Below, piece after piece: positions 33,524-42,861 of a stretch of DNA of 64,000 bases. The position numbers were made by a program, and so were the translations under genes. The DNA is from an uncultured Oscillospiraceae bacterium (GTDB taxonomy: Bacteria; Bacillota; Clostridia; Oscillospirales; Ruminococcaceae). The stretch is from assembly GCA_910588145.1 (NCBI GenBank), contig CAJUPO010000003.1, forward strand, positions 1 through 64,000. The letters run 5' to 3'. Position 1 is the first letter of the stretch. Every line of letters starts with the position of its first letter. The notes beneath the pieces were generated by a model. It ran no database searches, had not been told where the DNA came from, and was given only the letters and a program-made list of their open reading frames with translations.

Positions 33524-36040
33524 TCAATAACACTGATAATACAGGACTGTAAACTTTACCGGTTTTTCAGGCTCCGAAACTGAATCAGATTTAGGCTCAG
33601 GATTCACATAAACAAATCCCGCAGCATTTTGTGCATCAATTTCTTTAAAAATAACTGAACCTATAAATCCTGTATTTATCGGCATATAATTATAACTGTT
33701 ATATTTTATATCTAACAAAGGCGGTGTACCGCTTTGATTTAAATAAGCTGTTGGTGACATAACATAACCAGTAACAGCCGAATTACCTAAAAAATTAAAA
33801 TCACCGTCAAATTCCGTATCCATATAAACATTGATATTGGGAATCATTTTTCGTTCACCCTCGTCAAATAAATTCGGATTCTTCATGAGCTCAAATTTGC
33901 CGTCTTTAAAACAATCAGCATAAGTTTTAGTAAGTATCCAAGTATCTTCAAGCTTAATATTACCGTCAGAATATACGTAGTCACTCCACCATTCAAAATT
34001 CTGTATATTAACTGTAATTAAGTCTTTGTTGCTTCTAAAATATTCCATAAACTCACCCGCCCCAGGAACAAAAAAATTCACCTTACCGGTTCCGGAATCA
34101 TCAACAATAATCTTGAATCCAGACTTTCCATGAAAATTAATAAGCCTTATCCAAATATCCTTATCACCAGGATTAATATACATTGTACCGTTTTGAAAAT
34201 CTCCAATTAAAGTACAACTATCAGTTATAGCTTTAGATTCGTCATTAAGCGCTGCTCTTTCAATTACTACTTCACCTATACTGTTTTTATAATTTTTATA
34301 CAATGATCCAAAATTGATATAATATAATGGAAGTTCATTAAAATTAACTGTCGAATTAATATCTGTAGATGATTTAGAATTATTCATAATATTTAAAACA
34401 GAATTAGAATCCAGTAAATTGTTATCTTTAAGCTTGCTGCTTTTGAGATATTCCCTTTCCATGGAAGCCGGGAACATATTGCCGTAATTATGTACTATAT
34501 CTTTAAGAAATTTTTTATATTCCTTCTGATAATTATATTTTTTATCTTCAACATAACTTACAGCTTTTTCATTTTCGTCAAACAGCAACGCAGAGCTGAT
34601 ACGTATGGAATCAGCCTGAGTCGAATCAGCATTGATATATCCTGATTTATCCAATAATTCTATTTTAATGGACTGATCTATATTATCAATATAAATCACG
34701 CCTCCGTTAATAAAAAATGAATAAGCATTTATATTTTTTATAAATTCAGCCGCGTCAGTTAAAGTACCATCATTATGTACGCTGTTTATTATAATATCCG
34801 GACACTCAATTCTTAATTTATCAGGATCAGCAAAAAGCCCGTTTTTAAAGTAATACTCTCCTTTTTCAGGAGCAGAAAAAAAGAGCTCGTCTAAAATCAC
34901 CGCCGACCCGTTGACTGAAACATCAGCAGCAGAAATTTCAAGTTCGGAAGATACAACATCATTAGCAAGAATATATCCATTATCAGAGCTTGTACCTCTA
35001 ACAAGTATTTTGCCTTTTGAATAGATATTACCGCCCAGATAGCTACTTCCATTACCATTCACTTTTTTAATCAAGCCCTGGTCCCATGGATAAAAACTGC
35101 CCTTATTGCTTTCATTAACAACAAATTCAGATACACCATGTTCAATATTATCCTTAAGCTTATGCTCGTCCAAAAGGTATATATCTCCGTATATCGAATT
35201 ATTTCCATAATTACTTACCGTTCCAGAATATAAAATAAAGGGAGAATCCAAGCCTCCTGCGCTAAAACTGCTTCCTTGTCCTAAATGCAAATTATCTTCT
35301 ACATAAATATAGGGGAGTTCATCATATGCAACTACTTCATCAACTTTTGAATTAAGCTTTTCTCCAATATCATCAAGAGTAAGATTACCGTTTATATACA
35401 TTCCTGTTTCCGGACTTAAAAAGTTCATTTGTGATGCACCTGTTAATCTTAAATCTCCGTTTATACCTAAAAAGCCGTTAAAAGCAAAGTTCTCTTTCAG
35501 CACTGATTCTTTATTTATTATACTGGAAGCTGCTCCGCCGATAACCTGTAAATTATTTAACGATACAGAGTCAAGCGCTGATACTGAATACAAATACGGT
35601 GCATTTCTCTTTTCATAATCTGCAAGAACATACATAGCTACGGTATTTTCTTTTCCGTTCATGCTCACGCAAGCTGAAATTTTATAAACTGGTTTTTCTG
35701 AATCATAGCCAAGCTCATTGCCGTTACCTATATTTGTAACAGTAGCTTTTACAACCGAACCCATACCCGAATCAGGCAGACTTACAGATATATTTATTGA
35801 AGAATGCTTTGGAATACTTGAAAAGGAATCAGAAAATTCTGAATTTGTTTCCAATGACTTATAAATGCTTTCAACCACTGAACGTGCTGTAAACTGTGTT
35901 TGTTTGTCAGCATAAGTATTGACGGCACGTTTTCCAGAAGAAGAAGCCAGCGCAAAAGCAGCAAAAATTAATACAATTACAATCATCATAACTGAAATAA
36001 CTGTATAAAGAACAGAACCTTTGACCTTGCTGTTTTTCAT
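33524..36040 (-). CDS. giant PilX/GspK-like pseudopilin, candidate tip adhesin
   Basis: An 838-residue protein with a pilin-type leader (KVKG) and hydrophobic helix SVLYTVISVMMIVIVLIFAA. Residue 5 of the mature form is Thr, not Glu, as in GspK-type pseudopilins that cap a filament. The remainder is a long extracellular region full of Asn, Asp, Gly and Ser with repeated patterns such as INGDLRLTGASQMNF and YINGNLTLDD, suggesting a beta-helix or repeated beta strands. It ends in a proline-rich stretch before a Tyr-Gln-Cys-Tyr tail. Tip location is inferred from the family; its ligand is unknown. Confidence 0.78.
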   Translation of the reverse strand: MKNSKVKGSVLYTVISVMMIVIVLIFAAFALASSSGKRAVNTYADKQTQFTARSVVESIYKSLETNSEFSDSFSSIPKHSSINISVSLPDSGMGSVVKATVTNIGNGNELGYDSEKPVYKISACVSMNGKENTVAMYVLADYEKRNAPYLYSVSALDSVSLNNLQVIGGAASSIINKESVLKENFAFNGFLGINGDLRLTGASQMNFLSPETGMYINGNLTLDDIGEKLNSKVDEVVAYDELPYIYVEDNLHLGQGSSFSAGGLDSPFILYSGTVSNYGNNSIYGDIYLLDEHKLKDNIEHGVSEFVVNESNKGSFYPWDQGLIKKVNGNGSSYLGGNIYSKGKILVRGTSSDNGYILANDVVSSELEISAADVSVNGSAVILDELFFSAPEKGEYYFKNGLFADPDKLRIECPDIIINSVHNDGTLTDAAEFIKNINAYSFFINGGVIYIDNIDQSIKIELLDKSGYINADSTQADSIRISSALLFDENEKAVSYVEDKKYNYQKEYKKFLKDIVHNYGNMFPASMEREYLKSSKLKDNNLLDSNSVLNIMNNSKSSTDINSTVNFNELPLYYINFGSLYKNYKNSIGEVVIERAALNDESKAITDSCTLIGDFQNGTMYINPGDKDIWIRLINFHGKSGFKIIVDDSGTGKVNFFVPGAGEFMEYFRSNKDLITVNIQNFEWWSDYVYSDGNIKLEDTWILTKTYADCFKDGKFELMKNPNLFDEGERKMIPNINVYMDTEFDGDFNFLGNSAVTGYVMSPTAYLNQSGTPPLLDIKYNSYNYMPINTGFIGSVIFKEIDAQNAAGFVYVNPEPKSDSVSEPEKPVKFTVLYYQCY

Positions 36041-36061
36041 AGTAACTCCCGCTTCATCATT

Positions 36062-36691
36062 TTATTCCGTGTCCAGATATGCTGACGGCTCAGCATAATA
36101 CACATTTATCTGCATACTTCCGGAATAATTTTCTGTATATGAAATTATATTAAACTTGTTTACTTCAATAGCCTTCTGAGAATCTCTGATACTCTGCAAA
36201 AAGTTAAAAAAAGATGTTCTTGAAGCCTCATAATCGATCTCAACTATGCAGACTTCCGCTGACGCACCTGATAAATTTTCATCGCTCTCAGTTGAATCAG
36301 ATTCAACAATACTTTTCGATTCACATTCATAATCTTCAAATGTAATAAAAGAAGCGCCGCTGACTTTAAGGCTTTTTATAAAAATTCCGTTTCTATCAAA
36401 GTACTCCTGTAAAAACTTATCAACACTGTACGTTTGTTTATCATCTATAAACCATTGAGATATTTTTCTTGCTTCATCATATTTTTTATCTGTATTATTT
36501 TTTACTTTATCCTTCTGTATAATTATATTTTCAGTCTCTTTCCATTTTTTATAAACCTGATTATAATTATATTTTTCCTTTTCTATATCCTTAAACACCG
36601 GTACTATAAAGAAAAATATTCCTGAAAACAGAATCATTGCTATAAGTAAAATCAGCGCTAATATGCGTTCACGATAACTAAGTTTTTTCAA
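36062..36691 (-). CDS. pilO: PilO-like pilus alignment protein
   Basis: A 209-residue bitopic membrane protein: short cytoplasmic start, one helix (about 10-32, LALILLIAMILFSGIFFFIV), coiled coil (about 33-70) and a small periplasm-side ferredoxin-like fold. This is the PilO layout and its position after PilM-PilN fits. It overlaps the PilMN gene by 14 bases. In Gram-positive pili PilN and PilO link the inner platform to the motor. Confidence 0.8.
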   Translation of the reverse strand: MKKLSYRERILALILLIAMILFSGIFFFIVPVFKDIEKEKYNYNQVYKKWKETENIIIQKDKVKNNTDKKYDEARKISQWFIDDKQTYSVDKFLQEYFDRNGIFIKSLKVSGASFITFEDYECESKSIVESDSTESDENLSGASAEVCIVEIDYEASRTSFFNFLQSIRDSQKAIEVNKFNIISYTENYSGSMQINVYYAEPSAYLDTE

Positions 36692-38237
36692 TTTTTCCTC
36701 CCTGCGATTCAGTTTCTGTTGAAAACTCAGCTGGATTCAGTGTAATTTTTATTTCATTCATAATAATACTGTTCATTGCAGTAGTATCTGCTGAATATAT
36801 GGTATATCCGCTGTAAGTCACATTAGAAAATTCCTTATAAGCTGTAAGCTTTTCTGCAATCATTGCCGGTACTTTCTGAGACGGATCAGTATCCGTTTCT
36901 GAATTAATACGAACAGTCAGCTCATAATTATCATACTGAAGCTCTGTAATATACGTATTAACACCAAGTTCAGCAGAAGATTCTGCAACGATGTTTTCAA
37001 TTATATTTATATGTTCAAATGATATTTGAGGATACGTCCTAAAAACATCAATTACTTTTCCGGCTGAAGTTATGTAGTTTTCTAAATACTTTTCCCTTTC
37101 AGCCAATTCTTTATATTCAAGCTGTATTTCTTCTGAAGCTTCAATATTTTTGTTAAGACGATCAGTTCGTTCATTAATTGATTCATAATATCTTAGAAAA
37201 GCAAAATACAAACCTGCAATAACGACAATTGTTATAACTGCTGCTATCACAAACAATGCCGCAAATTTTGAATCTGACAATTCATATCTTTTATGACACA
37301 TCTCATTTTCAAGCAGGTTGACTTTTTCTTTATTTCCATTACGTTTAAATAATGCGCCAACTGCATTTGCGTATTCAGAAATATCAATATTTTCACACCC
37401 GTCTGCCTGAGGCGTTAAAGCAATAACGCTCGGATTCAATTCCATTGACAAGACACTTTGACTTAATACAGAATAATTGCTTAAATCACCATAGAAAATA
37501 ACATTTTTTATTATATCAGTTGAGCTTCTTGTTTTCTGAAACTGAACCATACGAAAAATATTTTCCTTAGCAGCTTCAACAACATAATTATTTTCGCAAG
37601 GATAATCATTAGGACTTATCTTAATGTATCTTGAAAACGCAAGCCTGCCGTTATCATAGATATTTGTATTTAGAAAATCTTTGTTTATCAGTACAGTCAG
37701 CAGCGGCATTTGAAATTTTGTATTTAGATCAGATAATAATAGTCCTGAGATACTGCTGCACCCGATCATAACTGCTTTCAGAGACACATCCATTTCAGAA
37801 AATAATTTTTTATAGCCCTCAACTATTTCATACGGACAAGCAGTTGCAAAAACCTTTTCCATTAAAACCCCGTTATCATTTTCCTCCCCTGAAATAACAT
37901 AGGAATAGCAGTATTTATCATCAAGTCCAAGGACAGCCTGCATTTCAGTTTTCACCATTTTCAAAAGCTGACGCTCTTTAGCTTTTGGGAGCAACAGCTC
38001 CTTGAAAATAGTATGATTAGAAAAAATACTGACAATCGCTTCCCTATCCTTCATACCATTAATCATGATAGCTGCGCTTAGAAAATCTGCAAGCTTTTGG
38101 ACATCCATAATCTTTCCGTCAACAATTAATTCATCGTCTATATCAAGTGATACTGCTGCTTCAATGTTAACTTTTGAGCTGTTTTCGTATCCTTTAACAA
38201 TTTTTATGTTATTATCAGTTACATCAAATGAAAGCAT
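36678..38237 (-). CDS. PilM-PilN fusion protein
   Basis: A 519-residue fusion. Residues 1-310 are a PilM-type actin-like domain (MLSFDVTDNNIKIVKG is the phosphate-1 loop region). Residues about 311-519 are PilN: a conserved NLLENEM segment (residues 307-313, matching the PilN INLLP motif that binds PilM), membrane helix 325-348 and a coiled coil then ferredoxin-like fold. In most systems these are two genes; here they are one frame with no stop, which would lock the PilM-PilN contact. It follows pilC by 24 bases. Confidence 0.85.
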   Translation of the reverse strand: MLSFDVTDNNIKIVKGYENSSKVNIEAAVSLDIDDELIVDGKIMDVQKLADFLSAAIMINGMKDREAIVSIFSNHTIFKELLLPKAKERQLLKMVKTEMQAVLGLDDKYCYSYVISGEENDNGVLMEKVFATACPYEIVEGYKKLFSEMDVSLKAVMIGCSSISGLLLSDLNTKFQMPLLTVLINKDFLNTNIYDNGRLAFSRYIKISPNDYPCENNYVVEAAKENIFRMVQFQKTRSSTDIIKNVIFYGDLSNYSVLSQSVLSMELNPSVIALTPQADGCENIDISEYANAVGALFKRNGNKEKVNLLENEMCHKRYELSDSKFAALFVIAAVITIVVIAGLYFAFLRYYESINERTDRLNKNIEASEEIQLEYKELAEREKYLENYITSAGKVIDVFRTYPQISFEHINIIENIVAESSAELGVNTYITELQYDNYELTVRINSETDTDPSQKVPAMIAEKLTAYKEFSNVTYSGYTIYSADTTAMNSIIMNEIKITLNPAEFSTETESQGGKIEKT

Positions 38238-38261
38238 AATAATCCGCCTTTCAGTATTATA

Positions 38262-39458
38262 TTAAGCCAAAGTTACAGTTTCAAATGATGAATAAAGCGC
38301 TGGAAGAACTGAGGCTATAATAAGCCCTGCCAAAATTCCAAGAATAATAATCATCATTGGTTCAATTAATGCAACAAGTCTTTTCACTGCTGAGTCAGAT
38401 TCTTCCTCATAATGATCTGAAGTTTTATCAAGAATTTCCCCCAAAGCGCCGGATTCTTCTCCAACATAAATAATCGAACAAAACATTGAATCAAATATTC
38501 CAGTACGCTCAATAGCTGAAGATAATAATTCTCCCTGTTTAACTTCATCTATAACCTTTCTGAATTTCTTATCTATATAGCTGTTGCACAAGATTGCTGA
38601 CGCTTTTTCAAGACATTCCACCATAGGTATACCGCCCGAATAAAGTGAAGACAGTGTCCTTGAAAATCTTGCAGTATATATCTTAGTAACAAGCTTTCCA
38701 ATCATAGGAGCCGTAATTTTCGCTTTATCAAGTGTCAAACGTATGCTATTGATTTGTACAAGATACCTTAATAAAAAAATCAGAATCACAACAGTAAATA
38801 AAATAATATACCATTTAGTTCTTAATATATTGCTGATTCCAAACATTATTTTTGTCAAAGCCGGAACATCTGACCAATCTTTAAACATTGACATAAATGA
38901 TGGCATAACAAATGTAAACAGACCGATTACTATTACAACAGAAAACACCAAAAGAATAAAAGGATACATCATTGCATTCTTTATTGTATTATTAAGTTTG
39001 TTTTCCTTAGCATAATGCTCGGTCATACGATGCATAATAACATCAATTGAACCGCTTGATTCTCCTGCAATTACCATAGAAATCAAGAATTGAGGAAATA
39101 TTCCATCATGCACTGTCAAAGCTGATGACAAAGATTTTCCCTTTTGCACATTCTCATATATATCACTCCATACAGCCTTTAAGCTTTCAGAGGGCTGTTC
39201 CCTTGAAAGTATTTCAAGAGATTTTGCAAGCGTAAGTCCAGATGACAGCATCGCACTGAGCTGACGGCAGTTATAAGCAAGCTCTCTGGTTTTTAATTTT
39301 TTTAAATACTTATGTCTTACTGAAGCTTCACGAAAATCAGTACAATAATAACTTTTTTCATGCATCTTTTCAAAAAATTCTTTTTCATCTGCGGCTTCAA
39401 TATTACCTTTTATTGTTTTTCCAAGTGAATTTTTCGCAGTGTATGAGTAATTTGGCAT
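38262..39458 (-). CDS. pilC: type IV pilus inner membrane platform protein PilC/GspF
   Basis: A 398-residue polytopic protein with two GspF repeats. Repeat one covers about 60-185 (RQLSAMLSSGLTLAKSLEIL, then AGESSGSIDVIM) and repeat two about 260-390 (SRTLSSLYSGGIPMVECLEK, then VGEESGALGEILD), with three or four membrane helices. It turns PilB motion into subunit insertion. It is the first gene of the operon, with GGAGGAG before the ATG and two Spo0A-like boxes upstream. Confidence 0.95.
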   Translation of the reverse strand: MPNYSYTAKNSLGKTIKGNIEAADEKEFFEKMHEKSYYCTDFREASVRHKYLKKLKTRELAYNCRQLSAMLSSGLTLAKSLEILSREQPSESLKAVWSDIYENVQKGKSLSSALTVHDGIFPQFLISMVIAGESSGSIDVIMHRMTEHYAKENKLNNTIKNAMMYPFILLVFSVVIVIGLFTFVMPSFMSMFKDWSDVPALTKIMFGISNILRTKWYIILFTVVILIFLLRYLVQINSIRLTLDKAKITAPMIGKLVTKIYTARFSRTLSSLYSGGIPMVECLEKASAILCNSYIDKKFRKVIDEVKQGELLSSAIERTGIFDSMFCSIIYVGEESGALGEILDKTSDHYEEESDSAVKRLVALIEPMMIIILGILAGLIIASVLPALYSSFETVTLA

Positions 39459-39491
39459 AAGGCTCCTCCAACTGTTGAATTTCGTTCCTCT

Positions 39492-39518
39492 TTCGACAAT
39501 TTATGACGTTATTCGACA
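39492..39518 (-). promoter_or_regulatory. two Spo0A-box-like sites upstream of the pilus operon
   Basis: TGTCGAA occurs twice on the minus strand (39518-39512 and 39498-39492), 20 bases apart, in contexts AATGTCGAAT and TTGTCGAAA. TGTCGAA is the core of the Spo0A box. The sites lie 34-60 bases upstream of the pilC ATG, around a weak promoter (TTTACA, 17 bases, ATAAAT). Confidence 0.5.
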
Positions 39519-39598
39519 TTTTGTAAACAGACTAACTGTATAAACCGTTCCAAAAGTACAGATAATAAAAACAAATATAAGTAATGAAAGGAAAAATC

Positions 39599-39793
39599 AT
39601 GGATCGAAACTATATTAACTGCGGTGAAATACCGCTTGGACTAAGTATGGCGCTTGCTCAGAATTTAAAGGCAATGGAAAACTTTTCTGTTATGAAACAA
39701 GAAGAAAAAGACCGAATTATCAACGGCTGCCATAATGTAAATTCAAAAGAAGAAATGCAGGAGTATGTACAAAAAATAGCTGATGTATTTTGA
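39599..39793 (+). CDS. 64-residue conserved small protein, function unknown
   Basis: A small acidic, mostly helical protein with the pattern IPLGLSMALAQNLKAMENFS, then EKDRIINGCHNVNSKEEMQE. I recall short proteins of this pattern in many Clostridia without an assigned function. ATG 39599 has AAAGGA about five bases upstream and is preferred over one five codons earlier. No signal peptide or membrane segment. It is a single gene with its own terminator, divergent from the pilus operon and convergent with the EAL gene. Confidence 0.7.
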   Translation: MDRNYINCGEIPLGLSMALAQNLKAMENFSVMKQEEKDRIINGCHNVNSKEEMQEYVQKIADVF

Positions 39794-39801
39794 TCAAAAG
39801 C

Positions 39802-39828
39802 AAAGGGATGGCAAGCCCATCCCTTTTT
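39802..39828. terminator. bidirectional terminator
   Basis: Perfect stem AAAGGGATGG / CCATCCCTTT with a five-base loop and T runs on both strands, serving the small protein (plus) and the EAL gene (minus). Confidence 0.9.
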
Positions 39829-39832
39829 CTTA

Positions 39833-41920
39833 TCAGCCGGTATTGAACAGACGTTCAAATTCATCTAAGGAAACAGGTTTTGAGTAGTAGTAACCCTGAG
39901 CAGTATTGCATCCGCACTGCAAAAGATATTCTGCCTGTTCTTTTGTTTCAACGCCTTCTGCTACAATTTCTATGCCAATATCATTAGAGAGCTTTATTGT
40001 ATGATCTATTATTTTCTTTCCTTTATCCGTTATAATAGTTTCATCAAGAAAATTTCTATCAATTTTCAGAATATCAAACGGGGTGTTTTTCAGCATATTT
40101 AGTGACGAGAATCCGGAACCAAAGTCATCCATTAAAAGAGTATAACCGGAATTTTTAAGCTTTTCAAGAGTATCCAGAAAAACATCCTGATTATCGTAGT
40201 AAACTGTTTCAGTAATTTCAAGCTCAAGATATTTTTTATCAATCTGATATTTTTCAACGAGTCCGTCAAAAATCTCTGTCAATTGAGGATTTTCTACATT
40301 TATTCTTGAAACATTAACTGAAATAGGAACAGGTCTAAGACCATCGTCCATCCATTTTCTTATTTGAATACAAGCCTGTTCCCACATATATCTGTCAAGC
40401 TTTACTACAAAGCCATTTTTCTCAAACAGACCAATAAATTTATTTGGCATCATTATTCCCCTGTCTGGATGCAACCAGCGTACAAGGGCTTCAGCGCCGA
40501 TTATTTCTGAAGTCTGAATATCATACCTGGGCTGAAGAAACATGGTAAACTGACCATTATAAAGAGCCTGATCCATATCATTTTCTATATGCTGTTCTTC
40601 CAGCATTTTAAGAAGCATACTGTCCTCATAAAAGGCAAATCTTTTTAGATTCTTACCCTTTACTGTACTTTTTGCCATATTAGCATAATCGAGAATTTTA
40701 CGTCTGGGTATTTTATTATCAAGAACTCTGTATACGCCAAAAACTACCGTTAAAGCTGCTCCCTTATAGAATGATACGCATTTACAGATTCTTTCAATAA
40801 GACTAACAATTTGCTCATCGCTGTTATATTCCACAAAAATTCCAAAACAGTCGCCTGAAAATCTTCCTGTCAAATCTTCCCGTCTAACAAGCGACTTTAG
40901 AGTATGTGCAATATATCTAAGAAGATTATCGGCAAATTCAATACCATAAATTTCATTTATCGCCTTGAATTTTTCAATATCAAGTACTATCATGGCATAA
41001 TTTTTATTATCGTTTTTCATAAGCCTGTTCATGTCTTCAGTAAACTTATAAGGATTTGAAAGTCTTGTTAGATCGTCAATTTCAGCGCGGTATTTAAGTT
41101 TAATAAGATAATTAGTAGCCTTATTAACGTCAAGAATAGTACCGACAGCCATTATAAGCTTACCGTTTTCATCAAGAACCGGTGAAATGGTAATATTATA
41201 CCATATATATTTTCCGTCAAGATTTATCAGCCTTACCTTAATATCCTTATCCTTCAAAATGCCCTTATAAATATCATCAAGGCACTTTTTCAGAAAGTCA
41301 ATATCTTCTTTGTACACAACGCCTGAATTAAATATTTCATCAAGATTAAAATCCGAATCATAATATCCCCTAAAATGACGTCTGGCATTATCAGAAAAAA
41401 TAACTGAATTAGTTTCTGCATACCACTCATAAAGAACAATATTGGTCTGTTCTATTATAAGGCGGTATTTATGAGAATTTTTTCTATACTGCATACGCTG
41501 AATATTTTCAACCTCAAGATATTTAGTTTTTATATTTTCACATTCATTGCTGTATTCAGTAAGATCAAGCAGCATATAAATAAATTCATTAGCGCTGATT
41601 CTGACGGTTTTGCAATAGCATTTTCTGAAAATCCCATCAGACCATTTTACACCAAGTTCCGCATTAAGTTTTCCGGCAATCTGTACATTATCAAAGACTT
41701 CACGATCACTTTCAAAAATCAAATTATTCCTTACATATCTGAAAAATTCATCAGAGTTCATTGATTCATAATCAAAATTAAGTAAGGTATCTGAGTTTTT
41801 CAAATCAGCAACTATATCGTTATTAATATCTACATAAATTACCTGGTCAAATGACCTGAACATTTCATCGACGGCAGTATTTACGTCAAAGTTCAAGTCA
41901 TGATACTTCAATTTTTTCAA
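39833..41920 (-). CDS. PAS-GGDEF-EAL cyclic di-GMP protein, GGDEF degenerate
   Basis: A protein of about 695 residues. An N-terminal ligand-like region and a PAS domain (around WYAETNSVIFSDNARRHF, then DGKYIWYNITISPVLDENG) precede a GGDEF domain whose signature is SGDCF and so probably cannot make c-di-GMP. The EAL domain is intact (GAEALVRWLHP, ELEITETV, DDFGSGFSSL, EIVAEGVET), so it should hydrolyse c-di-GMP. TTG 41920 with GGGGG upstream is preferred to TTG 41938. It lies beside the pilus cluster, where PilB-type MshEN domains can sense c-di-GMP. Confidence 0.9.
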   Translation of the reverse strand: MKKLKYHDLNFDVNTAVDEMFRSFDQVIYVDINNDIVADLKNSDTLLNFDYESMNSDEFFRYVRNNLIFESDREVFDNVQIAGKLNAELGVKWSDGIFRKCYCKTVRISANEFIYMLLDLTEYSNECENIKTKYLEVENIQRMQYRKNSHKYRLIIEQTNIVLYEWYAETNSVIFSDNARRHFRGYYDSDFNLDEIFNSGVVYKEDIDFLKKCLDDIYKGILKDKDIKVRLINLDGKYIWYNITISPVLDENGKLIMAVGTILDVNKATNYLIKLKYRAEIDDLTRLSNPYKFTEDMNRLMKNDNKNYAMIVLDIEKFKAINEIYGIEFADNLLRYIAHTLKSLVRREDLTGRFSGDCFGIFVEYNSDEQIVSLIERICKCVSFYKGAALTVVFGVYRVLDNKIPRRKILDYANMAKSTVKGKNLKRFAFYEDSMLLKMLEEQHIENDMDQALYNGQFTMFLQPRYDIQTSEIIGAEALVRWLHPDRGIMMPNKFIGLFEKNGFVVKLDRYMWEQACIQIRKWMDDGLRPVPISVNVSRINVENPQLTEIFDGLVEKYQIDKKYLELEITETVYYDNQDVFLDTLEKLKNSGYTLLMDDFGSGFSSLNMLKNTPFDILKIDRNFLDETIITDKGKKIIDHTIKLSNDIGIEIVAEGVETKEQAEYLLQCGCNTAQGYYYSKPVSLDEFERLFNTG

Positions 41921-42034
41921 AACCGTACCCCCGGTCAAACATTATTTACTAATATAATACACTAAAATCGACATAAAATCAATATTCAAGATATATTTGA
42001 TTTAATTTTTGTTTATATTGTACATTTTCTATGT

Positions 42035-42748
42035 TCAAATTTTCTTATAAAAAGTAAATCTTTTGGCAATATCACTATTTACATAATCTTTTGTATCACC
42101 AAAAAAAAGCTGTTTTTTATTTATATGAAGTATCTTTGAAGCATAACTGCATGCACTTGTAATATCATGTGAAATCATAATAATAGTTATACCGTACTTT
42201 TTATTTATATCAGATATAATCTGATACATTTCGTAAGTCACCGCCGGATCAAGTCCTGTTACAGGCTCATCAAGCAGAAGCATTTTTTCAGTTGCGCACA
42301 AAGCCCTTGCTAAAAGAACTCTCTGCTGCTGACCGCCTGAAAGTTCACGATAGCATCTTCCGGAAAGCTCTGATATGCCAAGCTTCTCCATACTTTCCAG
42401 CGCTCTTTTTTTGTTTTCAGAAGTATAGAACATTCCTATTTTTCTTTTATTTAGGCATCCTGAAATTACAACTTCATGAACGCTTGCGGGAAAATCTTTC
42501 TGAGCCGTAGTCTGCTGAGGCAGATAACCTATTTCATTTTGCTTCAGACCGCCTGTCATAATTATATTCCCCTGACAAGGCTGTTTAAGACCGAGTATAC
42601 CTTTCATAAGAGTGCTCTTTCCGGCGCCGTTTTCTCCCACAATACAAAGATAGTCACCGGACTTTACTGAAAAATTAATTCCTTCAGCAACTATGACATT
42701 TTCATATGAAAATGAAACATTATCGCATTTTATAAGTGATTCGGGCAT
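42035..42748 (-). CDS. ABC transporter ATP-binding protein, ZnuC/metal type
   Basis: A 237-residue ATPase subunit with Walker A GENGAGKSTLM, the Q-loop region LPQQTT, signature LSGGQQQR, Walker B MLLLDEP and His switch ISHDIT. The family is the zinc/manganese uptake group (ZnuC-like, PQQT after YL). No permease or binding-protein gene is adjacent on either side, so the partner must be elsewhere. A ribosome site AAGGAG precedes the ATG. The metal specificity is inferred from family resemblance. Confidence 0.85.
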   Translation of the reverse strand: MPESLIKCDNVSFSYENVIVAEGINFSVKSGDYLCIVGENGAGKSTLMKGILGLKQPCQGNIIMTGGLKQNEIGYLPQQTTAQKDFPASVHEVVISGCLNKRKIGMFYTSENKKRALESMEKLGISELSGRCYRELSGGQQQRVLLARALCATEKMLLLDEPVTGLDPAVTYEMYQIISDINKKYGITIIMISHDITSACSYASKILHINKKQLFFGDTKDYVNSDIAKRFTFYKKI

Positions 42749-42821
42749 TAAAATATTAACTCCTTAAACAATAAAAAATCATTATTATTTTATCATTTAT
42801 AGCAGTAAAAGTCAAGAAAAT

Positions 42822-42856
42822 AAAAACAGTATTCGTTTTTACAGAATACTGTTTTT
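42822..42856 (-). terminator. terminator of the secreted protein gene
   Basis: Stem AAAAACAGTATTC / GAATACTGTTTTT, with T runs on both sides. Confidence 0.85.
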
Positions 42857-42861
42857 AAATA

